Positions 46,096 through 55,231 of a stretch of 64,000 bases of DNA are shown here, one piece after another. The translations under genes and the position numbers were made by a program. Under the pieces are notes generated by a model. It was not told the origin of the DNA and did not search any database. It was given only the letters and a program-made list of their open reading frames with translations. The number at the start of each line of letters is the position of its first letter. Positions within the stretch are counted from its first letter, which is position 1. The stretch comes from Tolypocladium sp. Sup5 PDA-1 (taxonomy: Eukaryota; Ascomycota; Sordariomycetes; Hypocreales; Ophiocordycipitaceae). Location of the stretch: positions 186,001 to 250,000 of the forward strand of contig JPHH03000042.1 in assembly GCA_000750105.3 (NCBI GenBank), in the 5' to 3' direction.

Positions 46096-46178
46096 CACGA
46101 CTTCAGGCACGACTTCAGGCACGACTTCAGGCACGACTTCAGGCACGACTTCAGGCACGACTTCAGGCACGACATCAG
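46096..46178. repeat. 12-bp minisatellite (CACGACTTCAGG)
   Basis: Six identical 12-bp units and one with a single change. It lies downstream of the GTAAGT donor at 46207 on the minus strand, so it would fall inside the proposed APC10 5' intron. Confidence 0.92.
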
Positions 46179-46376
46179 ACGGAAGACGGGGCCGATGGGC
46201 AACTTACATCGATGCAAGCGAAAGGGATGCAGAGGCGGACCCGCAGCCACGGCCGGCGGCGAGGCGTGGGCGCCCGGGTGGTGATGCGGTTGATCGGGGG
46301 TCCTGTGCGTCTGCGCGAGGCCGTTGGTGGGCGTCGCCTGCTGCTGGGCTGCGGCGGCGCGTCGTCCCGGTGCGTG

Positions 46377-46424
46377 CTGGAGATGCTGTTGGAGATGCTG
46401 CTGGAGATGCTGCTGGAGATGCTG
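46377..46424. repeat. 12-bp minisatellite (CTGGAGATGCTG)
   Basis: Four units, one with a T variant. In one minus-strand frame it reads QQHL repeats. Confidence 0.9.
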
Positions 46425-46919
46425 CGTCTCTGGCGTACGCGCCGTCGCTGGAGCTACACGTCCTCCGCTGGGGGCAGCCACAGCAGTGGCAGCATCGGCG
46501 GCAGCGGCATTGGCAGCGACATGGCGGGCTCGCCTGGAGCCGCGGGCAATGTCCATGCTTTGGCTGCTGGGAGGACGGGCTTGACACACTCATTCACTTC
46601 GATCCAGCCAATCCGACACTCCTTGCCACGCGTGGACGTCCAACGCGATATCACGTGATGCACTCTATATCCTCCTGCCATTAATATTTCGTACCTCGCT
46701 CGACTCCTCCCTCGACAACGACGACAGCTCACCAACATCATCCGAATTTGATAACAACAGGTGCAATCAATTTCTTATTCCAAGACGCGGAAGTTGAGCT
46801 CGATACTTTCCTGGCCGGCAGCCGGCCCTGCAGCCCTTGTTCCTCGCAAATTGAACCTCAACTGGCACCAGTAGCACTCTCCCAGTGGAAGTTTCGTTCA
46901 GCGGATCCCTACGGCTGGC

Positions 46920-47153
46920 TCATCGCCGTCTCGTCCGCCGCACCTCTCGTAGCTCGAGGCCCTCTTCCCACTGTCGCTGCCGCTGCCGCCTTTCCACGTA
47001 CGCCCGCCAGCTGTCAATCCACGACACGACGAAGTTCCGTATCATAAACGACAGGACAAACGCCACGAACCCCAGGAGGCCGCCAAAGAAGAGCCCGAGG
47101 ATGACCTGCGATATCGTCGCCCCCTCCCATGGCTTGTGGTTGTGGCTCGTCAT
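46920..47153 (-). CDS. Microprotein A: 77-aa single-pass membrane protein
   Basis: Uninterrupted frame from ATG 47153, 77 aa. After 15 polar residues a Gly-rich hydrophobic helix runs at about residues 16-44 (ISQVILGLFFGGLLGFVAF followed by VLSF), then WIDSWRAYVERR and a very basic tail ending in RRTRRR. The GxxxG-like spacing in the helix suits helix packing. There is no cleavable signal peptide. A TATAAAG lies 160 bp upstream. It is the first of four consecutive minus-strand genes of this size. No family is recognised and the function is unknown. It shares GLFFG and paired Trp features with microprotein D. Confidence 0.6.
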   Translation of the reverse strand: MTSHNHKPWEGATISQVILGLFFGGLLGFVAFVLSFMIRNFVVSWIDSWRAYVERRQRQRQWEEGLELREVRRTRRR

Positions 47154-47547
47154 TATCGAAGGCTGAAGAAGACTTGTGCTCGTTTCTTGGGTTAACGTTG
47201 GGGGACCAGGTAGACTCTTGGGTGGGCGAATCTACTGACCGTACGGGCTTGCTTTGCAGATCGGGCTTGTCCAGGAAAGTCGACTGGATCCGAGTGGCAG
47301 AAGTTGGAGTGTCTTTATACTGCTACATCTGGCATTCGCTGAGAGTAAGGTGCGTCACGTCACTGGCCGCATGGGTGAATGAGATGCATTGAACACTCAC
47401 TCGTTGATGACGGCAAACGCCTGAATGGCCCAAACGACATCACCCTTTCAGAGCGGCGATGCCGCAAGCCCCCTCATCCGTTTCAAAACACCAGCAGATG
47501 GCAAAAACCTCCCCGTTTGCCCCAAACGTTCCTCCACACCAACGCCC
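47154..47547. other. Spacer with promoter of microprotein A
   Basis: Contains the TATA box at 47313-47319 (minus strand). No other gene recognised. Confidence 0.5.
47313..47319 (-). promoter_or_regulatory. TATA box of microprotein A
   Basis: TATAAAG on the minus strand, 160 bp upstream of the ATG at 47153. Confidence 0.5.
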
Positions 47548-47838
47548 CTACGGCGCCGGCAGAGCCCCCGAGCACAAGAAAGGTGACTCGGGCCGCGGTG
47601 GAGGAGGTGTCGAACGTCCCGCGGCCGCCACCGCGCGCGCCTCCGCCTCGCGCTGCGTCCTCTCGAGCTCCCACGCCCACATCCACGGCAGGTCCTTCAT
47701 CTGGCGGCCCAGGATGAGCGCCAACATGATGATAAAGGTGCCGTAGCCGACGCCGAAGCCGACGCCGAACCAGATCCAGTGGCTGGGCGCAGAGGTGTCG
47801 CCGTCTCCATGGTCCATGTCGCGCGCGTAGCCGGCCAT
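47548..47838 (-). CDS. Microprotein B: 96-aa single-pass membrane protein
   Basis: Frame from ATG 47838 (context ATAGCCATGGC), 96 aa. The N terminus is acidic (GYARDMDHGDGD). A Gly-zipper-like hydrophobic helix (WIWFGVGFGVGYGTFIIMLA, about residues 21-40, continuing LILG) is followed by a Trp-rich amphipathic stretch, KDLPWMWAWELERTQREAEA, and a Pro-rich tail. A TATAAATA is 124 bp upstream. It has the same overall plan as microprotein A: short N terminus, Gly-rich helix, Trp-containing charged segment. No family is recognised. Confidence 0.6.
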   Translation of the reverse strand: MAGYARDMDHGDGDTSAPSHWIWFGVGFGVGYGTFIIMLALILGRQMKDLPWMWAWELERTQREAEARAVAAAGRSTPPPPRPESPFLCSGALPAP

Positions 47839-47961
47839 GGCTATACTTTGCACGTTGGCGGATGCAGTAGTGAGTTTGGTGTAGATGGGGTGTGGGCGCC
47901 GGCTTCCCGCAAAGATCGAAGTTGTCCAAGAGGGAAGGTTGTCTCTGCTGTTGAGGCATGG

Positions 47962-47969
47962 TATTTATA
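47962..47969 (-). promoter_or_regulatory. TATA box of microprotein B
   Basis: TATAAATA on the minus strand, about 124 bp upstream of the ATG at 47838. Confidence 0.55.
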
Positions 47970-48079
47970 CGCCTCGACGTGATGGCCGTGACGAGAGTGA
48001 GCACGCGATACTGCCGATCCATATCAGTGATTCAGTATTGGCGGAGCTTATCCTTGATCATTCAAGGAGTCCAGAGTGA

Positions 48080-48292
48080 TTAGCCCCCGTCTCGCGACCA
48101 CTTAAATACACAGTTGTCATAATTCTCTTTGCTAGAGGCAGCAATTCCAATGCGGCGCATGATTACCACGCCCTGGACGCCGGTGATTGCAAATATTGCG
48201 ACCAAGACGACGTACAGTGTCACTGTTCCGGACGAATCGCACTTGGCGAGTTGGCCGGCCATGTTGTTTGCGGTGGCGGCGTTGGATGCCAT
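48080..48292 (-). CDS. Microprotein C: about 70-aa single-pass membrane protein
   Basis: 70 aa from ATG 48292. A 97-aa version from ATG 48373 is possible, but a TATACATA lies right at that point, which favours the downstream start. The N terminus is Ala/Asn-rich (MASNAATANNMAGQLAKC), the helix is TVTLYVVLVAIFAITGVQGV followed by VIMRR, and the tail is short and polar (SSKENYDNCVFKWSRDGG). It differs from A, B and D in lacking the paired Trp motif. No family is recognised; real expression is unproven. Confidence 0.5.
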   Translation of the reverse strand: MASNAATANNMAGQLAKCDSSGTVTLYVVLVAIFAITGVQGVVIMRRIGIAASSKENYDNCVFKWSRDGG

Positions 48293-48769
48293 GATTGCAA
48301 AGTTGCGTCTGGCTGGAAGTGAGGATTGAAGGTATTTGGAGAGGAAACTGGCCTTTGGTGCTGCCGAGGTCATATTATGTATACCCCAGGTTGGCGACGC
48401 CGGCCGTGGCGAGTCCAGGGGATGAGGACTGTTCGGGCTGTTCACCAGTGGTTCAGTTCATCGCTCGCACTTCCCGTCTAAATGGATGATATTCACCGAT
48501 GGGCCACGTACAGACGGTCTGTGATGGTTCTGAATGTATACTCGGACGGGAGCTGCACCCTCGTATCTGGCTGCCTCTAAGTGACGATAGATCATGCTCA
48601 GTCTCTCTCGGTTTCTGTAAAAGCAAATCAGGAGCTCTCTGAACATCCAGCGTTCACCCAATACTCCCCTCCTCAGGGGCAACTCAACAGTGCCATCCCT
48701 CCTCACATCCCCTCCCATGCCACGATCCAACAAGTTCCATGAGGTTTCCCAGCCAGGAAAGTCACAATC
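48293..48769. other. Spacer with promoter of microprotein C
   Basis: A TATACATA at about 48377-48384 on the minus strand is the only promoter-like element seen. No other gene recognised. Confidence 0.5.
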
Positions 48770-49009
48770 CTATATTTCCACCCCACCACTGACAGGCTTC
48801 AACAGCCCCGGGTCAAACTCCCCAAAGCCAGCGTCCTCCTCCTCGCCCCCCTCCCCAATCCCGCCCAACCATGCATCCCAGCACATGAACGCAATCGCCA
48901 CAAGGGTAGCCAGCAAGCAGCTCAGAACCATGCCGAAGAACATGCCCGTGAGGGCGGCATTGGGCGGGCAGCTGCAGTCGCAGCCGCCGCCGCGAGCGTC
49001 GACAGACAT
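48770..49009 (-). CDS. Microprotein D: 79-aa cysteine-rich single-pass membrane protein
   Basis: 79 aa from ATG 49009 (context GCAACCATGTC). It starts SVDARGGGCDCSCPPN, a small Cys-rich head, then a helix at about residues 18-42 (ALTGMFFGMVLSCLLATLVA, then IAFMCW), a short WDAWLGG segment and an acidic tail with EEED. The GMFFG and paired Trp match microprotein A (GLFFG and SWIDSW). No TATA box was found. No family is recognised. The four Cys residues could sit lumenally and form disulfides or bind metal, but this is inference. Confidence 0.58.
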   Translation of the reverse strand: MSVDARGGGCDCSCPPNAALTGMFFGMVLSCLLATLVAIAFMCWDAWLGGIGEGGEEEDAGFGEFDPGLLKPVSGGVEI

Positions 49010-49556
49010 GGTTGCGGCGATGAATATGGACAGGAGGACCTTTGGTTGAGACCACACAGCGAGGCCGTCTGTTGCGTGCAAGTGAACACGTTCTCAGCGT
49101 AAGTGGTCCCCTCTGTTTCGGGATCAAACTTGGGTCATGTAGAGATGTGGTGGTCGCCTAGTTCGCCGAGATCCTGGTGCTTATGAGCGTCGTGGACAAA
49201 GGCTACGACGAGAGTCTTCAGCCGGAGCGTGTGGAGGCTGTTCCCCGGTGATTCATGCCGTTGTTCGTGGTGCTTCCCGTTGCGTTCTTTTCCGTTTCAA
49301 CCCCATCCATCAGCTTTGGTTCACCTTTCACGGATCTGTCTGAGCAAGGAAAGGAAGGCTGAAGCTCCTCATGGGCGAGCCTGCGGGAGCGCCCTTGTAC
49401 CTATGATACGTCCGTGGTCAACAACGACCCTGCTTGGTATTCGGCACGCCTTCTTTCATCGCGGCACACAGACCGGTGGGCGGCTGATTAACGCTCACGT
49501 ATGCACAGCTTACTCACGGCCTCGCTCCTCTCCCTTCATCCCATTCGCAAGAGCCC
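49010..49556. other. Spacer between microprotein D and prolyl 4-hydroxylase
   Basis: 3' flank of the hydroxylase gene and 5' region of microprotein D; no gene recognised. Confidence 0.55.
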
Positions 49557-50431
49557 CTAGTCCTCCCCCCGTACGTCTGCCGGAAGCGGCGCCTCCCTCG
49601 TCCAGATGTTCATGCCAATCTTCTCGCCGCTCACGACCGGCAGCCCAGCGTGCAGCGTCCTCTGGTCCCCGCGGCCGCTGCCGTCGGCCAACAGGTTCTC
49701 CCAGTACACGGCGTTGCCCTCGACGGGGCGAAACGTCACCCCCCGCTCGCGCTCCTCGTCGCAGTCGACGAACCGGCACCAGCGCTCGTCGCACGGCGCG
49801 TCCAGCAGCGGGAAGTTGGTGCCCCCGCCCGTGACGTTGGCGGCTTTGACGTACGCGAAGACGGAGCTCACGCGGTTGCCGCCCTGCGCGGCGGTGGCGT
49901 GGGACGCGGGGTCGGTGAACCAGTCCGTGTGGAAGTGGTAGCGCTGCGTCGGGCCGTACTTGACGAGCTGGACGGGCTCGAGGTGCGAGGCGGGTGTGTC
50001 GAAGCCCTGTATGGCCAGGGCGCGGTCCTCGATGCAGCGGACCACGGCGTCGCGCTCGACAGATGTGGACTGCGAGGTGCGGACTGAGTGGATGGCCGAG
50101 TCGCCGGCCGCGCCTTGAACGGCAGAGTGTTTGAACTGTCCTTGCCTAAATGTACCGTAGGTGAGCTGATCTGTGGTTCTCATGACAAGACAGTGTGAGT
50201 GCTTGCATACGCCAAATGTTGCAGGTGAGCCCGCTCGTCGGCCGTGAGAAAGCCTTCCAAGTACATTATTAGCGGCGACCTGCTCACGAGACGAACCGTG
50301 TAAGGCGGGTGCGTGCAAGCGTAATCAGTCGAGGGTTGCTTTCCAGAGAGCCGGACTTGATCTTGAGTCTCCGCCGCAGCAGCAAGCCTCAACGCCGCCG
50401 CGACAGCAACAAGGTGTCGTAGGCCAACCAT
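49557..50431 (-). CDS. Secretory-pathway prolyl 4-hydroxylase (2OG-Fe(II) dioxygenase)
   Basis: Predicted to hydroxylate prolines in proteins passing through the ER, using Fe(II), 2-oxoglutarate and oxygen. Two exons: 50431-50211 and 50145-49557 (intron 50210-50146), giving 269 aa. A signal peptide covers about residues 1-20 (MVGLRHLVAVAAALRLAAAA). The catalytic triad is complete: His146 and Asp148 in RYHFHTDWF, His239 in RTLHAGLPVVSGEKIGMNIW, and Lys249 for the 2-oxoglutarate carboxylate. VRTSQSTSV matches the usual RTS motif before the jelly-roll core. No HDEL is present, so ER residence would need a partner. It is head to head with an HDEL-bearing PDI-like gene, 309 bp between starts. The substrate is unknown. 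Confidence 0.93.
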
Positions 50432-50740
50432 GGTGATTTCCAGCAAATGCGTACTGCAACGTACTGCAACGTCTCTGAACAATCAACTCGATTGCCTCGC
50501 CTCAATGCGATGCCGTGCAGTTTTAATCCCATCAACGGCCCGCGCGCTCGGGGCGGAGGATGAAACATCGTCTGTTGCGCCCTCGGACCTGGGGTTGTGG
50601 CGAAACGGCCCCTGCGTCCGGTGGCTACGGTATAGAAACGCGGAGGTCTTAGCGATGAGATGGTTAAAGTCTGGATGAGGGCCTCCATTTGGGGTCGCTC
50701 AGATGCCCAGCTCGGGTTCATACGCCTTACGACCACAGCC
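50432..50740. promoter_or_regulatory. 309-bp bidirectional promoter between P4H and PDI-like gene
   Basis: Separates the two start codons. It holds an 11-bp direct repeat (about 50449-50470, GTACTGCAAC twice). No clear TATA box on either strand. The compact arrangement suggests co-expression. Confidence 0.5.
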
Positions 50741-52098
50741 ATGAAGTTTCTCAGTTCCGTGACGGTTGGGCTGCTTGCTGGCCATGCGTCCGCTTGGAAA
50801 CACAGCGATGCTGCTGAGCTGAGGCAGCAGCTCTCACGGAATGATTATACGCTTGTAGCTTGTGAGTTGAACCGGACGAGGCATGCTTGGAGCCCGCTGT
50901 TCAAGCTAACACTCGACCACAGTTGTCGCGGTAAGTCGATGACGAGAGACGGCATAGGCGCTTGCCCATCGCGCTGACACTCAATCGCGACCTGAGCAGC
51001 CCGAGACGTGAGTTGACCCCATCGTCGCATTACTCAACCTCGGCCTGACGTCTTGCCAGCAAATCGAGCAAAGCGCTGCTCCCAGAATGGGAGACGATCC
51101 GAGGGAGCGCGACGCTCAAGTCCGTCGACTGCTCTGCGTCTCGCGACCTGTGTGCCGAGCTGGACGTCGTGTCCTTTCCCGCAATCCGGCTTTATCAACG
51201 CGATAGACCCATGATTCGATATCGCGGGCCTCGAAAGGCTTCATCGTAGGTCGGCCGTCGATTCTTCCTCTCCTGACCAGGCCCTCACATCACTCCAGCA
51301 TCACCTCGTTCCTCAAACGCATTCAAGAACCCATCGTCACTTTCCTCGACAAAGAAACCCTCGGCAGCTTCACCACGACGGATTCCGTCGTCTTCGTCGC
51401 CCATCTCCACAACGACGCCGACTCGCTCCTCGCGCGCTTCTCCTCCCTCGCGGCGGCCTATCGCGACCGCTACACCTTTGCCGTCGCGCAGGGCATCCTC
51501 ACGGGGCCTAGCACCCTCCAGTGCCACAACAACGTTGACGTCGAGGAGCACTTCCAGACGGAGCTCGACCCCGTCGGCGCCCTCGAGGCCTTCGTAGCGA
51601 CGTGCACGGAGCCGCTGATCCCAGAGCTGAGCCGCCGGACGGAGCTCAAGTACACGCAGGTAAGAGCTGGCAAGCCCTCACATCCGTAACAGCGGCGGAG
51701 GGTCGGCGCTGACAGGTCGCTTGACGCAACGATGATAGACGGGCAAGAGCCTCGTGTACTACTGCAGCGACGCCGAAGCCGACCGCGAGGCGTACAGCAC
51801 GGCCATGAAGCCGCTGGCCAAGACGTATCGCGAGTACCTCCAGTTCGTGACCGTCAACTCAGGCGAGTACCCGGAGATGCCACGCACGCTCGGCATCGCG
51901 TCCAGCATCGGGCTCGCCGTCGAGAACCTGCACACCGGGCAGGCGTTTCCCTACCGAAACAGCAGGAGTAACAGTAGCGCGTTGACGGCAGCCGAGGTTG
52001 GGGAATTTATCGCCGGCATCTCGCAGGGCAAGATCGAGGCGTGGAATGGTGTCTTTGAGCCGGACCAAGAGGCGGCGGCTGCGCACGACGAGCTGTGA
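50741..52098 (+). CDS. PDI-like ER protein with degenerate active site and HDEL signal
   Basis: ER-lumenal thioredoxin-fold protein, 347 aa, with signal peptide (MKFLSSVTVGLLAGHASA) and C-terminal AHDEL retrieval signal. Six exons: 50741-50861, 50923-50930, 51000-51007, 51060-51245, 51299-51659 and 51739-52098. Exons 2 and 3 are only 8 nt each, yet splicing them gives LVAFVAPETKSSKALLPEWE. This aligns without gaps to the PDI segment FYAPWCGHCK-x-LAPEYE, so CGHC is replaced by Thr46-Lys47-Ser48-Ser49. The structural cis-proline region is kept (VVSFPAI). Two further thioredoxin-like regions follow (about 115-225 and 228-330), also without CxxC. It should therefore bind or scaffold rather than catalyse disulfide exchange. 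It is divergent from a prolyl 4-hydroxylase. Confidence 0.9.
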
Positions 52099-53617
52099 AG
52101 GTGAAGCAGGCGTCATTGGCTTTGGCACCGCGGCGGTTGGTTCCCGAGAAGTTTCGCACCAGCGAACTGAACGTGCTGACACGCGCAGCCGTGATTGGGC
52201 CGTGACGTGGGGGATCGGGGGCGAGGCGGGCCAAACATCAGCCCGAGGGACGGCCTCTGGCCGCCCAGGACGTGGCTCCCAAGGCTCCTTCAGCACCCAA
52301 GAGCTCTCGGGTCAAGGGTTGACTCTCGTTGCGCTCAATTTCGTCCGTGTTCAGTCCGAGATGCTGCGGTCGAGGCAATGGCGCTTCAAAGTTATTTTGC
52401 TGGGGTCGCGACTGGAATGCTGGTGGAAGAAGCGTTCACGCTCGCACAAACGTGGCTCCTCTTTTCAGTGGGCGCCGCGAGCTCCAGGGGGCTGCACCGC
52501 TGCAGGACAAGCAGCAGGCAACAGGGCCTCTAAAATGCCAAGAGACTCAGGGATGAGCCAAGCCTGCCAAGCACGTCTTGGAAATAAGGCTTTTAAGCTA
52601 CGGAGGAGTCTACTCCGTACTCGTACAGCCGGCAGAAGAGAAGAGCCGCCGAACCTTCTTCTCGGCTGTCATTGAGCTCGGACATCATCCTTACTCGTAG
52701 CCGTAAATGTGACGGGGGGCAAATGGATAAAAATAAACCACCAAGCCATCAAAGGCGGGCTGGCGTGATTCCCGCTGACTAACCGTGTCCGTGCTGGAGT
52801 GCTGGGAGCTTGAGAGGGGTCTCGTATTCATTAGGTTCTGCCATGCCACAAGCGAACCCTTCCTTCCCACAGGGCTGACAAAGAATCCCGCCAAATGACA
52901 TTTGTATGTACGGATACAAACTACAAAGTGCCTTTGTGGCAGGACTGGGTACCTAGGCGAGGTGTGATGATGACGCAAACCCCCGTGGCTTGGACAAACC
53001 ACCGCAGTGCATCTGGACAGGCTGGGGCGAATGCCAACACAAAGCAGGACGGGTTGGTCGTCAGCGCAAGGCCCTGTTCGGAAATGCGGTTCGGAAATGC
53101 CCAAACAGAGTCCATTTGCGCTGCTCGCAATCCGCGTCCCCCCTTTTCCTCTCGAGGCTGGCAAGCTGGGCTCTGCTGGTGCTGCTAGCCGAAGCCACAG
53201 CTGCATCGAAAGGCGGGTCTCGTCTGAGGGAACCTGCAGCTGCTGGCGTGGTGCATCGGACCCAATAAGTCGCAAGCCAGCGCCTCCATACGAGTACGAG
53301 TAGTCCGTACTTCGTACCTCGCCTCGTCTTGCCTTGCCTTGCCATTGCCGAAATCTCGTCTCGACACGCTCCTTCGCTCGCCGTGCCCGCATGTACCGTG
53401 GCGACGCCTGTTCTTGACCACTCTGGATGGCTGATCTTGCGCGCGTCGATTGAAAGGAGTGCAGGTCCGTCATCATCTGCGCTCCACTCCTCGCCTCAGA
53501 CCAGACTGTCCTCGCCCGACCCACGCGCCGCTCCGCCCACCTCTTCTCTCCATCAAGCATCCTCCCTCGCCTCTGCTGTCGTTGCGTCGTCGCGTCCTGG
53601 CAGCCGAGCGCGATAGA
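52099..53617. other. Intergenic region upstream of GT31-like gene
   Basis: 3' flank of the PDI-like gene and promoter of the glycosyltransferase. It contains TACTCCGTA at 52611-52619 and a GTACGAGTA/TCCGTAC/TTCGTAC cluster at about 53287-53318. No gene recognised. Confidence 0.65.
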
Positions 53618-55231
53618 ATGCCCGGAATTTTGGACAAGGAACCCCGACGGTCGTCTGGCACATTCAGCATGCTGGCCCCGCGGGTGCTCTCCAGGCGCTC
53701 CGTCGTCATCCTCTCCGTCTTCAGCGTCTTCATCGCCGGCCTTCTCATCGCCTCGAGCCGGCTGGGGGGCGTTTGCGAGGATGGCGGCTACTGCGACCTG
53801 TCCAACCTACGGCACAAGCTGCCGGCTTTTGGCGGCGCCGACCATCCCCACCACAAGGAGCCGCCGCATCCAAATAGCACCAACGGCTCCGAAGAGACCG
53901 ACAGCTCCGGGGCCAACTCCGAGTGCGCCAACTTCCCCGATACGTCCAACGTTTTGCTCATCATGAAGACGGGCGCCTCCGAGGCCTACGGCAAGATCCC
54001 CAACCAAATCATGACCAACCTCAAGTGTCTGCCCGAGTTCATGTTCTTCAGCGACATGGCGGAGAAGGTCGCCGGCTACACGATACACGACAGTCTTGAC
54101 ACCGTCCTGCCAGAGGTGAAGCTCAAGAACAGCGACTTCGACCTGTACCACCGCCAGCGGAAATGCCCCACCGACCAGGAATCCTGCAACAAGAACCACA
54201 AGGTGGGCCAGGAGGCATGGAACCTGGACAAGTATAAGAACATCCACATGGCCGAGAAGACGTATGCGATGCGACCCAACTATGATTGGTATATCTTCGT
54301 CGATGCCGACACCTACGTCGTTTGGCCGACCATGATGAAGTGGCTGCAGCAGCTCGATCCCAGGGACCCCCATTACGTCGGCAGTGTCGCGTATGTCGCC
54401 AACTTCCCCTTTGGACATGGGGGAAGCGGATACTTTGTGTCCCAGGCCACCATGAGCAAGTTCTTCAAGGGTAAAACCGGCGTCGCAAACAGATGGGACG
54501 AGCGCGTGACCAAGGAGTGCTGCGGCGACTACATGTTCTCGCTGGCGCTCAAGACCGAGACGGAGATTGCTGTCAAGAATGCGGTAAGTGAATCGACCTA
54601 CCAACCAATGACCGCCTCGCCAGCTTCACGGAGCGACCGTCACTAACTGCGCTGCCTGCAGTGGCCGACCATTAATGGTGAGAAGCCGCACACCTTGCCG
54701 TACGCCGCGGACGAATGGTGCCAGCCCATCGTCACAATGCACCACGCCAGTGCCCAAGAAGTGTCTGAGATATACGCCTTTGAACAGGAACGAAACTTTT
54801 CATACCCCATGCGCATCAAGGATCTCTATCACCGCTTCGTCGAGGACCGGCTGCGGGCGACGCGGGACGACTGGGACAACCTGAGCGACAACGTCTTCTA
54901 CCTGAACAGCTCGGCGTCCAACTACGCCGACTGGGAGCTGAACCGCGCCAAGCAGGAGAACCTGTCGGCGCTCGAAATGGCGGCTCACCATAGCTTCGAC
55001 GACTGCCGGAGGGCGTGCCAGAGCCTGGACAAGTGCTTCCAGTACCGCTTCCGCAACGGCATCTGCGCCATCAGCCACACGATAAAGCACGGCAACCCGA
55101 CCAAGAAGGAGAAGGAGGAGCGGTGGGCATACAAGAGCGGGTGGAACGTGAAGAGGATCCAGGAATGGGTCAAGGCGCACGACGACTGCGGCGACGTCGA
55201 GTTTCCCATCAAGAAGGGATGGTTGAGCTGA
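53618..55231 (+). CDS. GT31-like type II membrane glycosyltransferase with PAN/apple-like C terminus
   Basis: Predicted Golgi or ER beta-1,3-galactosyltransferase-like enzyme (C1GALT/fringe-like branch). Two exons: 53618-54583 and 54662-55231, giving 511 aa. A short cytosolic N terminus is followed by a signal anchor at about residues 28-48 (SVVILSVFSVFIAGLLIASS) and a disordered Ser/Asn/Glu stem. The catalytic domain starts near residue 105 (VLLIMKTGASEAYGKIP), has the DxD-type metal site Asp229-Ala-Asp231 in WYIFVDADTYV, then HYVGSVAYVANFPFGHGGSG and a CCGDYMFSLAL segment. From about residue 430 a Cys-rich module (FDDCRRACQSLDKCFQYRF) resembles a PAN/apple domain, as in other fungal members. 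Acceptor and linkage cannot be told from sequence. Confidence 0.88.

Larger units (their letters stand above)
45764..46919. other. Upstream region of APC10 with minisatellites and a possible extra exon
   Basis: On the minus strand there is an E-box (46650-46659, ATCACGTGAT), a TATAGAG (46663-46669), an ATG at 46593, a frame of 128 codons rich in Gln, Ala and Ser, and a GTAAGT donor at 46207. This resembles a promoter plus first exon of APC10. The 12-bp repeats and a CAG run lie here. Confidence 0.5.

Noticed and set aside
46036..46424. CRISPR-like array from regular repeats
   Set aside because: Units are directly adjacent without spacers; they are minisatellites in a eukaryotic genome.
48293..48373. 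Longer 97-aa form of microprotein C from ATG 48373
   Set aside because: A TATA-like element overlaps this ATG, so the transcript probably starts downstream; kept as an alternative only.
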